DNA of 64,000 nt. Source: JAHBVY01 sp964415255. GTDB lineage: Bacteria; Myxococcota_A; Polyangia; Polyangiales; Polyangiaceae. The notes below the pieces were generated by a model. The model worked only from the letters and a program-made list of their open reading frames with translations. It was not told the DNA's origin and did not search any database. The stretch is from the NCBI GenBank assembly GCA_964415255.1, contig CAYQAC010000005.1:1-64000 (forward strand), read 5' to 3'. Each line of letters starts with the position of its first letter. The stretch's first letter is position 1. Below, piece by piece: positions 50,036 through 58,432 of the stretch. The translations under genes and the position numbers were made by a program.

Positions 50036-50842
50036 CTACCCCGCGTCGCGCGTGACGTGGCGACGGAGCCCTTCACTCGCGAGCTGGAGCGAGCCGCTCA
50101 CGCACAGCACCGTGAGCGCCCCCACCACCAGCACGTGCGGCGCGCGCAGCATGCCGAGCGTGCCCTGCTCGAGCAGGCTGCCGAGGCTGACGCCATCTGG
50201 CGGCCCCAGGCCGACGAAGCCGAGCGCCGTCTCGCCGATGACGACGCCCGCCGCCGCGGTGCCTATTTGCACCGCGACCGGGCCGAGCAGGTTCGGCACC
50301 ACGTGACCAAATACCACGCGGAAACGGCTGGCACCGAGCGCCCGCGCGGCCTCCACGAACTGCGCCTCGCGCAGGCTCCGCGTCTGCGCCAGGGCCAAGC
50401 GCGCGAACGGCGCCCAGGCTGAGATGCAGAACACGAGCCCGATGTGCAGCCGCGACGGCACCCGCACCGCGCTCAGCACCGCGAGCGCCAACAAGAAGGT
50501 GGGGAACGACTGCACCAAATCGCAAACCCGCAGCGCCCAGCGCTCGCGCGCGCCGCCTGCGAGCCCACAGCTGGCGCCGAGGCTAGTCCCCACCACGAAC
50601 CCGAACGAGGCCACGCAGAGCGCCAAGATGAGCGCGCGGAAGGTGGCGTGCGCCGCGAGCAGGCTCAAATCCACCCCCGCGTCGCCGCTGCCGAGCAAGC
50701 GCTCACCCCCTGGGGGCTGCCAGCTCTGAGCCAGGTGGAGCCGCCCAGGGTCGCCCTCCGCGAACAGCACTACCGCCGTCACCGCGCAGAACACCAGGCT
50801 GAGCGGGAGCAGCTGAAGTAGGTAGCTACGCTGACTGTTCAC
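50036..50842 (-). CDS. ABC transporter permease, DppC/OppC type
   Basis: 268 residues from a GTG at 50840-50842. Six hydrophobic segments, the first YLLQLLPLSLVFCAVTAVVL. The cytoplasmic EAA loop reads EAARALGASRFRVVFGHVVP, the contact site for the ATPase. This is the binding-protein-dependent transport fold for oligopeptides or nickel. It pairs with the DppB/OppB-type gene upstream (60 bp), with which it should form a heterodimeric channel. The translated start lies inside the first of three 32-bp tandem repeats. No ATPase or solute-binding gene is in the window. Confidence 0.88.
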   Translation of the reverse strand: MNSQRSYLLQLLPLSLVFCAVTAVVLFAEGDPGRLHLAQSWQPPGGERLLGSGDAGVDLSLLAAHATFRALILALCVASFGFVVGTSLGASCGLAGGARERWALRVCDLVQSFPTFLLALAVLSAVRVPSRLHIGLVFCISAWAPFARLALAQTRSLREAQFVEAARALGASRFRVVFGHVVPNLLGPVAVQIGTAAAGVVIGETALGFVGLGPPDGVSLGSLLEQGTLGMLRAPHVLVVGALTVLCVSGSLQLASEGLRRHVTRDAG

Positions 50843-50933
50843 GTCGCGCGCCCTCGTGGGTCATAACGCTTCACGTCGCGCGCCCTCGCGGTTCATGACT
50901 ATTCACGTCGCGCGCCCTCGCGGATCAACGATG
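50838..50933. repeat. 32-bp tandem repeat (3 units) across the permease junction
   Basis: TTCACGTCGCGCGCCCTCG starts at 50838, 50870 and 50902. The third unit encodes the end of the OppB-type gene (stop at 50903-50905) and the first contains the OppC-type GTG. Each unit carries the same ACGTGAA junction sequence on the minus strand. Confidence 0.9.
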
Positions 50934-52039
50934 GCTTGCACCATGCCCGCCAGCGCTTGCGCCACTACGAACAAGAGGCCCGCCGCCACCACGGAGGCCT
51001 CCAGCACCGGGATGTCACGCGACGCGTAGGCGCCGAGCATCAAGCTGCCGAGCCCGGGGCGCTCGAACAGGCGCTCAAGCACCACAGCGCCGCCGAGCAG
51101 CGCGCCGAGCTGCGCCGCCACCACCACCGAGATGGGCGTGGAGGCGACGGGCAGCGCGTGCACGATCCACACGCGCGCCGGGGAGGCGCCCTTCGCCGCC
51201 GCCACCTCCAGGTACTTGGCGCGCGACTGATCGAGCAGCGCCGCGCGCCCAATGCGCGCCACCTGCGCCGCCAGCGGCAGGGAGAGCAGCCCGGAGGCGA
51301 ACAAGAGGCCCCCCACGCCGCTCTCTGGATCCCCCGGGAGCGGCGCCCAGCCGAGCCGCACCGCGAACACGAAGGTGAGGAGCGGCGCGAAGGCCAAGAG
51401 CGGCGTCGCCGCGAGCAAGAGCGTGAGGCGGTGCACCCAGCGCCGCCCCGCCCCGAGCCAAGGCCCCACCGAGGCCAGCGCCGCGCTGGTGCCGACGAGC
51501 GTCCCGATCCCCACGGCGACGCCCGCGAGCGCCGCGGTAGGCCCCAGCGCGCGCCTCACCTCAGCGTAAGCGGGCACCCCGGGGCGGCTCAAAGACTCCC
51601 CCAAGTCGAAGCGCACCAGCCCCCACACGAAGTGCACGTACTGAATGACGAGCGGCTTATCCAAGCCGAGCTTCGCGCGCAGCGCCGCGCGATCCACCTC
51701 CGAGGCTTGGTCGCCGAGCACCAGGGCCGCAGGATCCCCTGGGAGCAGCCGCAGCGCGAGGAACACGAGCGACGCCAGCGCCAAGAGCACCAAGAGCGCC
51801 CCCGCCGCGCGCCCGAGGCCGCGGGCCACCACCGCCAGCAGCGCGCGCCCCGCCCGCAGGCGCTTCGCCGCGCCCGGCGCCTCGACTAATTTCCGCTCGG
51901 AATTACCTCCACCCGAGGTGTCGCCTCCACCCGAGGTGTCGCCCCCACCCGAGGTGTCGCCCCCACCCGAGCTGTCGCCTCCGCCTGAGGTGTCGTCCCC
52001 TCCCGAGGCAGGGGGCGGGCCGTCCCCCGGCGACTTCAT
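50903..52039 (-). CDS. ABC transporter permease, DppB/OppB type, with repeat N-terminus
   Basis: 378 residues; the ATG overlaps the upstream lipoprotein stop (ATGA). After about 75 residues of unusual N-terminus come six hydrophobic segments, the family motif LRLLPGDPAALVLGDQAS, and the EAA-type loop EVAAAKGASPARVWIVHALP. The N-terminus has a GGGDTS six-residue repeat in about six units (18-bp DNA repeat 51912-52019), which no typical DppB has. The channel partner is the OppC-type protein downstream. It is the middle gene of a three-gene unit with a Cys-rich lipoprotein, so transport may depend on that lipoprotein rather than a classical binding protein. Confidence 0.88.
   Translation of the reverse strand: MKSPGDGPPPASGGDDTSGGGDSSGGGDTSGGGDTSGGGDTSGGGNSERKLVEAPGAAKRLRAGRALLAVVARGLGRAAGALLVLLALASLVFLALRLLPGDPAALVLGDQASEVDRAALRAKLGLDKPLVIQYVHFVWGLVRFDLGESLSRPGVPAYAEVRRALGPTAALAGVAVGIGTLVGTSAALASVGPWLGAGRRWVHRLTLLLAATPLLAFAPLLTFVFAVRLGWAPLPGDPESGVGGLLFASGLLSLPLAAQVARIGRAALLDQSRAKYLEVAAAKGASPARVWIVHALPVASTPISVVVAAQLGALLGGAVVLERLFERPGLGSLMLGAYASRDIPVLEASVVAAGLLFVVAQALAGMVQAIVDPRGRAT
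51912..52019. repeat. 18-bp tandem repeat inside the OppB-type gene
   Basis: About six units with the core CCCGAGGTGTCGCC at 18-bp spacing (starts 51912, 51930, 51948, 51966, 51984, 52002). The unit is a multiple of three, so copy number can change without a frameshift. Confidence 0.9.
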
Positions 52040-52665
52040 GGGCCGCTCGCGTCACCCCCGGCGTCGTCCGGCCCCGCCTCCACGTCAGCGTCCGACACGC
52101 TCGAATCTGGCGCTCCCGAATCAGGCACGTCACCCGAGTCGCTGGGGCTCGCGTCCACGCCTGGCAGGTGGGTCCCCGCCTCCGTCTGCTGCTCGGGCGG
52201 TGTCCCGCCCTTCTCGCCGGTGCACACCGGCGCCGAGCCGGCGTCAGGCACACTGACGGATTGGTTCACCACGCACACCTTGGCGGTCGACGTGCCGTGC
52301 TCCAAGAGCACCGCCCCGTAAGGATCATTCGGGCGCCCCACCTCGCGGCAGGCGTAGCCTGAGCGGCAGTCCCCATCCCCGCTGCACGGCGCCATGCAGA
52401 ACGGGCGCTGGAAGCGATCATCCCGCCCGGAGCAGAAGGTGCCTGAGGCGGCGTTGTGAAACGAGACGCACACTGAGTCGTCAGGGCAGCTACCTGGTTC
52501 GCAGTTGAACAGGGTGCAGTAGCCGCCAGGCTGGCTGGTGTCGCACAGGCGCTGGGTGGTGACCGAGCAGTCCGTGGACACCACGCACTCATCGCCAATC
52601 TTGGGCGAGCAGGCGAGCCCCAGCACAGCGACTAGGGGCGTGAGCCAGGCGGCGTGGCGCGACAT
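52036..52665 (-). CDS. Cys-rich lipoprotein, first gene of the permease unit
   Basis: 209 residues from the ATG at 52663-52665. Signal peptide MSRHAAWLTPLVAVLGLAC with a clear lipobox (GLAC). Residues 25-135 contain about a dozen Cys in spaced pairs (DECVVSTDC; NCEPGSCPDDSVC; CMAPCSGDGDC), suggesting a disulfide-bonded surface domain. An acidic Asp/Ser/Gly tail follows (PSDSGDVPDSGAPDSSVSD). The stop overlaps the OppB-type ATG. No solute-binding fold is recognisable, so whether it delivers substrate is unknown. Similar Cys-rich proteins are frequent in Myxococcota. Confidence 0.75.
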   Translation of the reverse strand: MSRHAAWLTPLVAVLGLACSPKIGDECVVSTDCSVTTQRLCDTSQPGGYCTLFNCEPGSCPDDSVCVSFHNAASGTFCSGRDDRFQRPFCMAPCSGDGDCRSGYACREVGRPNDPYGAVLLEHGTSTAKVCVVNQSVSVPDAGSAPVCTGEKGGTPPEQQTEAGTHLPGVDASPSDSGDVPDSGAPDSSVSDADVEAGPDDAGGDASGP

Positions 52666-53165
52666 GCGGCAGTGCTCTAGCCAAATCTTGGTGGGGAGCC
52701 CAGCGCCGCGTGCTTTTTTGCTCGCGGAGCGCCGCGCGCCGCGAAAAGGCGTAGCCAGCACGCGCAGCGGAGCCTTGGGCCGGGGGAGCCCCGTGGGTCA
52801 CGGCGCCTACGCGCCCAGCGCCTCGCCCCGAGGCACCCAAGCGACGGCTAGGCAAACCCCCCGATCCCGATCAGGAATCGCCACCCAAGGAGCGCTTGAA
52901 ACCTCGCTTGGGCATCCGTGCGACGGCTAGCCACGCCAGCATGAGTTGACAGTGATGGGGCGTCTCCATACAAAACTGCCAGGGTACTGGGGCGGGCGCA
53001 AAGAAGCGGCTCGCCAGCGAAATTCGAGGTAAGCTCCCGGCCAGCCGGCGAGGTCCGGCTAGGTCGCGATGCGCGCTCGCGCGGTTCAGCACGTTGGGCG
53101 CTGATTTCCGCTAGCCCCCCAAGGCGCGTGCGCAGGCTGCACGGACCGTCCGACACGAGGCAGAC
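52666..53165. other. 500-bp divergent spacer with the ferredoxin promoter
   Basis: No coding sequence is supported. The right part holds a clear promoter (52946-52974) giving a 5-prime leader of about 185 nt before ferredoxin. Two short direct repeats (GCGACGGCTAG near 52843 and 52921) lie at the left. I see nothing like a known riboswitch. Confidence 0.45.
52946..52974 (+). promoter_or_regulatory. Sigma-70-like promoter for ferredoxin
   Basis: TTGACA (52946-52951), a 17-base spacer, then TACAAA (52969-52974). This is the best -35/-10 pair in the window. Predicted start near 52981, leaving a leader of about 185 nt. Confidence 0.55.
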
Positions 53166-53477
53166 ATGTCAACCTACATCACCGAAGATTGTATCAATTG
53201 CGGCGCCTGTGAGCCGGAGTGCCCCAACGAGGCGATCTCCGAGGGCGACGAGATTTACGTCATCGATCCTGAGCTTTGCACCGAGTGCGTCGGCTTCTAC
53301 GACCATGAGGCGTGTCAGGCCGTGTGCCCGGTGGAGTGCTGCCTACCTGATCCAAACCGTCGTGAGGACGAGAGCGATCTCGCGCGCCGCGCCGTCGAGC
53401 TGCACCCAGAGGACGAAGAGCTCAGGGCGCGCGTTGAGCAGGGGGCGTACCCCTCTCGCTTCAGTAAGGCCGGCTGA
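53166..53477 (+). CDS. 2[4Fe-4S] ferredoxin, YfhL type
   Basis: 103 residues. Cluster motifs: CINCGACEPECPNEAI (Cys 9, 12, 15, 19), and the second set CTECVGFYDHEACQAVCP, with an insertion between the second and third Cys as in YfhL-type ferredoxins. The last 35 residues are acidic and helical. It carries electrons in the cytoplasm; partner not evident from neighbours. It has its own promoter and a long leader. A 24-bp tandem repeat follows the stop codon. Confidence 0.93.
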   Translation: MSTYITEDCINCGACEPECPNEAISEGDEIYVIDPELCTECVGFYDHEACQAVCPVECCLPDPNRREDESDLARRAVELHPEDEELRARVEQGAYPSRFSKAG

Positions 53478-53490
53478 ACGCGGCGCTGAT

Positions 53491-53562
53491 GCGCCTGTAC
53501 TAGCGCTGCGTGAAGCGCCTGTACTAGCGCGGCGTGAAGCGCCTGTGCCAAACGAGGCGCTG
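53491..53562. repeat. 24-bp tandem repeat after the ferredoxin gene
   Basis: Three units starting GCGCCTGTACTAGCGC at 53491, 53515 and 53539 (third diverged), between ferredoxin and the next lipoprotein gene. Confidence 0.85.
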
Positions 53563-53600
53563 AAGCTGTGCAAAGCCATGCGTCGTGCTAGGGTGACCAG

Positions 53601-54530
53601 GTGCGCTTGAAGAGCCCGTCCCCGTCTTGCCCGCTGGGCTCGCACGTCGGCTCACGCCCGCGGAGCCTCGGCGCCGCCGCGGTGTGCGCGCTGGTGGCGG
53701 GGCTCGGCTGCTCCACCACGGTGAGCGGCGAGCCAGAGGCTGGTGAGCTGGGCGCTACCCGCGCGCTCATTCGCATTGAGCGCATCGAGACGCTGGCCCC
53801 TGACGGCGCGCGCGCCTTCGCGCTGGCGCATTTTGCGCAGGTGAACAGCGCCACCCCGAAACGCACGCTGGAGCTGCTCGACCTGGGTGAGGCCCTACCG
53901 GAAATCGGCTCCTGTGTGGATGGGCGGGCCGCTGGGGCTGAGCCGAGCGTCGCGTGGAGCAGCGCCGGCCAAGTGGAGCTGCTGGAGGCGGGCGAGGTCA
54001 CCATCTCCACGCCCACTCAAATCACCTCGCTGGCGCCGCGCGCCTTCCCCACCGTGCGTGATTTAGTCAGTGGTGTGGTCTATTCAAGCCGCGATCAAGC
54101 GGCGGAGCCGCTGCCAAGCGGCACCCCTTACCGCGTGTCGGCGTCGGGCTCGTCCGTGCTCGCGCCGCTCGACGTGATGGCGGAGGCACCGGAGGCGCTC
54201 GCTCAACTGCAGGTGAGCGACCTCAGCCTGAGCGAGCTCAGCGAGCTGCCGCTCGGCGCTTCAGTGCCGCTCAGCTGGGCCGCGGGTCAAGCGGGGGACT
54301 GGGTGGTGTTCGAGCTGACAGACGGCCTCTCGCGCGTGGTGTGCAGCTTCGACGACCGCGCCGGCAGGGGCTTGGTGCCGGCCAGCGTGGTGGAGGGCTC
54401 AGGGCTCACCAGTGGGTCAGCCACCTTGTCCATCCACCGCGTGCGGGTGGCCACGTTCGGGGACGAGGCGAGCACCCTCGGAGAAATCCGCTTCGACTTC
54501 GAGGTCGCGGCGCCAGTTCAGCTGCGGTGA
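53601..54530 (+). CDS. Lipoprotein of unknown function
   Basis: 309 residues from a GTG at 53601. Signal peptide ends LVAGLGC (lipobox). The rest is beta-rich and acidic, without a family I recognise: RALIRIERIETLAPDG, ALPEIGSCVDGRA, WVVFELTDGLSRVVCSFDD, EIRFDFEVAAPVQLR. The two mature Cys (in GSCVDG and VVCSFDD) may form a disulfide. It lies alone between ferredoxin and the 58-bp repeats. Confidence 0.65.
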   Translation: MRLKSPSPSCPLGSHVGSRPRSLGAAAVCALVAGLGCSTTVSGEPEAGELGATRALIRIERIETLAPDGARAFALAHFAQVNSATPKRTLELLDLGEALPEIGSCVDGRAAGAEPSVAWSSAGQVELLEAGEVTISTPTQITSLAPRAFPTVRDLVSGVVYSSRDQAAEPLPSGTPYRVSASGSSVLAPLDVMAEAPEALAQLQVSDLSLSELSELPLGASVPLSWAAGQAGDWVVFELTDGLSRVVCSFDDRAGRGLVPASVVEGSGLTSGSATLSIHRVRVATFGDEASTLGEIRFDFEVAAPVQLR

Positions 54531-54570
54531 GCCGCGCCTGATGTGAGCTGCGCCTGCGCAGCGCTGCGTG

Positions 54571-54733
54571 CAGCGGACGCCAGCCGTCTGAGAAGCTGAC
54601 TAACTCAGGGGGCGCTGGTTCAGGCGCTCAGCGGACGCCAAACGTCTGAGAAGCTGACTAACTCAGGGGGCGCCGGTTCAGGCGCGCAGCGGACGCCAAA
54701 CGTCTGATAAGCTGACTAACTCAGGGGGCGCCG
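54571..54733. repeat. 58-bp tandem repeat (nearly three units) at the PDZ gene end
   Basis: Units start at 54571, 54629 and 54687 with CAGCGGACGCC; the third is cut at about 54733. Each has AAGCTGACTAACTCAGGGGG. The third unit contains the PDZ gene's last codons (GAP and stop at 54721-54723); the first two are untranslated. Confidence 0.92.
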
Positions 54734-55377
54734 CTGATCGAGCGCTCACCTGGGCCTCCCTTGCGCACGAAGCTCAAGCTCCCCTCGGCTGTTTTTTTGG
54801 GGGTTGGGTTCGAGCTCTGGGGCGCGCCGCTCGGCGCTGGCCCTGCCTTGGGGGCTGCTGGCGCAGGCGCTGACGGCGCCGGCGCGCCTGACGTGGCGTC
54901 TCCGGGTGCCACGATCCGGTAATTGAGGGTGCGCGACTGGCCCTCCCGCAAGAACTGGACGCTCAGCGCCGGCGCCTGCTTCAAGGACTGAAACACTTCG
55001 TAAGCCTGACCTTCGCGCTCAATCGACTGTCCATTGACGCGCGTCACGACGTCCCCTGGGCGAAGATCCACGCCTTGCCAAAAGCCTTCGTCGTAGAGCT
55101 GCACGATCTTGAAGCCTTGGAAGCTGCCGTCCGGCGCAAAACTCGGCGCCACCTCCAAGCGCTGGAGGAAGTAGCCGAGGCCGCGGTCCACCGTTTGGTC
55201 CACGCCGTGGCGCCACAGCGCGCCCTTGGGTGGTGGCGCCTCAGGCGCCGGGGCCACGCTCGGCTCACTCGCCGCCGAGCTCGGCTCGGGCGCGCTCCCA
55301 CCACAGCCAGCGACGCACAGCGCGAGCGCGCAAGCGAACCCTGAAATGACGCCACGCCTGTCGATCGCTGCCTTCAC
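54721..55377 (-). CDS. PDZ-domain lipoprotein
   Basis: 218 residues from a GTG at 55375-55377; the longer frame to 55413 starts with TTG. Signal peptide with RRGVISGFACALALCVAGC gives a lipobox. A Pro/Ala-rich linker follows, then a PDZ domain (about 72-155) with GFKIVQLYDEGFWQGVDLRP, GDVVTRVNGQSIE and VQFLREGQSRTL, similar to GspC or DegP-type PDZ. The C-terminal 70 residues are low-complexity Pro/Ala/Ser and contain a translated half-copy of the dispersed repeat (NPTPKK). It probably binds a periplasmic protein end. No protease domain is present. Confidence 0.8.
   Translation of the reverse strand: MKAAIDRRGVISGFACALALCVAGCGGSAPEPSSAASEPSVAPAPEAPPPKGALWRHGVDQTVDRGLGYFLQRLEVAPSFAPDGSFQGFKIVQLYDEGFWQGVDLRPGDVVTRVNGQSIEREGQAYEVFQSLKQAPALSVQFLREGQSRTLNYRIVAPGDATSGAPAPSAPAPAAPKAGPAPSGAPQSSNPTPKKTAEGSLSFVRKGGPGERSISGAP
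54791..54817 (+). repeat. Dispersed G-tract repeat, copy 12 (left half only), inside the PDZ gene
   Basis: GTTTTTTTGGGGGTTGGGTT followed by unrelated sequence. Antisense to the gene, translated as NPTPKK, in a different frame from copies 2 and 8. Confidence 0.65.
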
Positions 55378-55500
55378 GCCTGCTCGCTGCCACGCGCGAG
55401 GCGCGCTGGGCAAGATTTTGGCGCCGGTCGCAGCCGCGGCGGCGCGCCATGACGCCGCGGTGGCTGGCGCTCGCGGCCTGGGGCGACTAAGGCTCGCCCC

Positions 55501-56178
55501 GTGGCACGTGCAGACGCCCTCGGCTGCTCAGCGCTGTTCGCGCTCCCGGCGGCGCTAGCCCTGACCGTCGCCGCGGGGGTGTATGGGACGGCGGCGCTTG
55601 GGCGCGGCGCGCGGCCACCCCCACCACCTCCGGGCGCAGACGTGATCGAGGGGCGCACCCTGACGCCCGCCGTCCCTCAGCCGCCGCTCGGCGGGGAGGC
55701 TGCGTACGCTGAGCTGAGCGTGGAGTGCCTGGAAGGCACCGGCCGTGACACCGTGCGCACCCTGCTCACCACACGCAGCTACGGTGCTCCACGGATCGCC
55801 ACGGCGAGCGGTCAAGAGCACGCGCTGCCTGCCTTCTCCAGCGATCGCTGGAGCGGCTACCGGTTCACTCATGAGGCGCACCAGAGCCTGCAGCATCACC
55901 CCGCCGGCGTGCTAGCGCCGGGCTGGGAGACGCGGCGCTGTGACCAGCTGACGGTGTCACTCGTGAGCCTGCCCCCCGGGCAGCACGTCATCATCCAAGG
56001 GGAGCGCGCCTGGTTCGGGAGCCGCGAGGAGCTGAGCGCCCGCGTCGATCAGGGTCGCTCAGCCTTCCGGAACCGCGCGCTGCTGCTCGGCGGCATCGCC
56101 GCCCTGCTGTGGGGCCTGGCGTGGGTGGGCGGCCGCAGGTTCCACCGCCAGCGGCGCGACGAGGACGCAGAGCGCTGA
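55501..56178 (+). CDS. Bitopic membrane protein of unknown function
   Basis: 225 residues from a GTG at 55501. An N-terminal hydrophobic segment (LGCSALFALPAALALTVAAG) and a second one near 195-212 (LLLGGIAALLWGLAWVGG) bracket an extracytoplasmic domain of about 150 residues. This has ELSVECLEGTGRD and WETRRCDQLTVSL (two Cys). The tail is basic. I recognise no family. It lies 79 bp before the cNMP-uridine kinase gene on the same strand and may share its transcript. Confidence 0.65.
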   Translation: MARADALGCSALFALPAALALTVAAGVYGTAALGRGARPPPPPPGADVIEGRTLTPAVPQPPLGGEAAYAELSVECLEGTGRDTVRTLLTTRSYGAPRIATASGQEHALPAFSSDRWSGYRFTHEAHQSLQHHPAGVLAPGWETRRCDQLTVSLVSLPPGQHVIIQGERAWFGSREELSARVDQGRSAFRNRALLLGGIAALLWGLAWVGGRRFHRQRRDEDAER

Positions 56179-56257
56179 GCCCACGTGACGAGGGAGCGGC
56201 GGCGGTGACAGCGCGACAGACGTGTGCCACCGCCCGAAGCTTGGTACGGAGGGCTCC

Positions 56258-58432
56258 ATGACGCACGACGTGCCCCCCCCGCATCAAGCCGAGGCGCTGC
56301 GCCACGCCCTGGCCCAGAGCTCGCTCCAGTCGGCCCTGACGCTCCACGAATTGGGACTGTTAGCTGACTACCTCACGGTGCATCAGTATCAGCCCGGCGA
56401 GGTGATCGTGCGCGAAGGGGACCGCGAGCGATCGATGTACTTCGTGGTGGAGGGGATGGGCGCGCTGCGGCGCGGTGACGTGCAGCTCGGGCCGCTCGGG
56501 CCGGGGGAATACTTCGGTGAGCTGGGCCTGGTCGCGGCGCGCGACCGCGCGGCGAGCATCGTGGCGACCACGGCGCTCACAGCGCTGCGGCTCGACATCG
56601 AGAGCTATGAGCGGCTCACGAGGGAGCACCCAGACTTCACCGTGCGGCTGCTGCAGACCTTCGTCGACGGGCTCGCCGGTCGCCTCGTGAGCATGACAGA
56701 GAACGTGGGCGTCTTGCTCACGCGGCGCGCGCTGCCGCGCCGCACGGCGCTCACGCCCAAGGTGCTCGGTGAGCCGAGGGCAGCGCCCACCGGCACCCAG
56801 CTCTCGACGCTGTTACCCGATCGCCTGGCCGGGCAGCGCGTCGTGGCGGCGCTGCTCGATCGCAAGGCGGTGTCGCTGAACACCCCGCTCTACTCGAACG
56901 GTGAGGTGGAGGCGCTCGCCACCGATCATTGGGAGGGGCAGCGTGTCTACCGTAGGAGCCAGGCGCTCTTGCTCTTGGAGGCCGCCTATGAGGTGGCGCC
57001 GGAGGCGGACATCCGCGTCGCGCACTCGGTGGGCATTGGTCAGCACATCGCCGTGAATAACCTCGGCGAGCGCACCCTCGCTGAGCTCGCCCCAGCGCTC
57101 ACCCAGGTGATGCGTGAGCTGACGGAGCGCGGCTCACCGCTTCACGAAGAGCGCTGGAGCGTGGGGGAGGCCATGGAGCACTTCAGCGAGCGCGGCTGGG
57201 GCGACGCCGTGGCGCTGCTCAAGGTGTGGCGCGGCGCCACCGTACCGGTGATGAGCTATGGTCAGGTCTACGCACTATCCTTCGGGCCCGTACTGCCCAA
57301 CACGTCGCAGCTGCGTCCGCCGACCCTGCTGAACGACGGACACGAGCTGCTCTTGCTCTACCCTCAAGAGGTCGTGGGCAGCGGCGCGCCAGAGTCCCTG
57401 AGGCAGCCGAGCGCCGCGACGCCTGAAGGCACGCTCGCCGCGACGAGCCAGACCATCGACATCATCCGCACCCAAGACCTGTGGCTCGAGACGCTGGGCG
57501 TCTCAGGCATCGGCAGCTTCAACCAAGCCTGCGTGGAGGGGCGCGTCTCCCAGCTCATCCGCGTGAGCGAGGGCTTTCAAGAGAAGTGCATCAGCCGCAT
57601 CGCCGACGCCATCTTGGAGCGCGAAGGCGTGAAGGTGGTGTTCATCGCCGGGCCGTCCTCCTCCGGGAAGACCACCTTCATCAAGCGCCTCAGCGTGCAG
57701 CTCCAGGTGAGCGGCGCCAGGCCGCTCGGCGTGTCCCTGGACGACTACTACGTCGACCGCGAGCTGACGCCGCGCGACGCCGACGGTGAGTACGACTTTG
57801 AGGCGCTCGAGGCGCTGCGCGTCGACCTCTTGGAGCGGGATCTGGAGCGGCTGCTGCGCGGCGAGCAGGTGGCCACGGCGCGCTACGACTTCCCGACGGG
57901 CGTCAGCCACCCGAACGGTGGCCCCGTGCTCAAGGTGGGGGAGCGCGATCTGCTGCTGCTTGAAGGGATCCACGGGCTGAACCCGGCGCTGGCGCGCACC
58001 ATCGACCCGGCCCGCGTGTTCCGCGTCTTCATCTGCCCGCTGTCGCAGCTGCCGTTTGACCGCCTGAGCCGCATCCACGCCTCAGACATGCGGCTGCTCC
58101 GCCGCATCGTGCGCGATCGCCACTCCCGCGGCTACAGCGCAGCGGACAACATCATGCGCTGGCCCTCCGTGCGGCGCGGTGAGCGCGCGCACATCTTCCC
58201 CTACCAGCAGCACGCCGACGCGGTGTTCGACACCTCCCTGGTGTACGAGCTCAGCGTGCTCAAGGTGTTCGCTGAGCGCTACCTCCTGGAGGTGCCCCAG
58301 CAGCACCCGGCGTACACCACGGCGTTTCGTCTGTTAGGCTTACTTGATCGGCTGGTCACCATCTACCCGGATCACGTGCCGCCCACCTCCATCCTGCGCG
58401 AGTTCATCGGCGGCAGCGGCTTTGAGTACTGA
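56258..58432 (+). CDS. Cyclic-nucleotide-binding / uridine kinase-like fusion
   Basis: 724 residues from the ATG at 56258, backed by GGAGGG. Order: a cNMP-binding (CAP_ED) domain (about 30-145) with the phosphate cassette FGELGLVAARDRAAS. Next a ThrRS editing-like domain (about 205-370; GQRVYRRSQALLLL, RVAHSVGIGQH). Last a uridine-kinase P-loop domain with GPSSSGKTT (465-473), LDDYYVDR and YDFPTG. The last two match known ThrRS-like/Udk nucleoside kinases; in those a TGS domain usually leads, and here cNMP-binding replaces it. It probably phosphorylates a nucleoside under cyclic-nucleotide control (inference). Its stop overlaps the SDR start. Confidence 0.88.
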   Translation: MTHDVPPPHQAEALRHALAQSSLQSALTLHELGLLADYLTVHQYQPGEVIVREGDRERSMYFVVEGMGALRRGDVQLGPLGPGEYFGELGLVAARDRAASIVATTALTALRLDIESYERLTREHPDFTVRLLQTFVDGLAGRLVSMTENVGVLLTRRALPRRTALTPKVLGEPRAAPTGTQLSTLLPDRLAGQRVVAALLDRKAVSLNTPLYSNGEVEALATDHWEGQRVYRRSQALLLLEAAYEVAPEADIRVAHSVGIGQHIAVNNLGERTLAELAPALTQVMRELTERGSPLHEERWSVGEAMEHFSERGWGDAVALLKVWRGATVPVMSYGQVYALSFGPVLPNTSQLRPPTLLNDGHELLLLYPQEVVGSGAPESLRQPSAATPEGTLAATSQTIDIIRTQDLWLETLGVSGIGSFNQACVEGRVSQLIRVSEGFQEKCISRIADAILEREGVKVVFIAGPSSSGKTTFIKRLSVQLQVSGARPLGVSLDDYYVDRELTPRDADGEYDFEALEALRVDLLERDLERLLRGEQVATARYDFPTGVSHPNGGPVLKVGERDLLLLEGIHGLNPALARTIDPARVFRVFICPLSQLPFDRLSRIHASDMRLLRRIVRDRHSRGYSAADNIMRWPSVRRGERAHIFPYQQHADAVFDTSLVYELSVLKVFAERYLLEVPQQHPAYTTAFRLLGLLDRLVTIYPDHVPPTSILREFIGGSGFEY

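Noticed and set aside
54571..54733. CRISPR-like array
   Set aside because: Units are direct tandem copies without unique spacers, and one overlaps a coding end. No cas gene is present.
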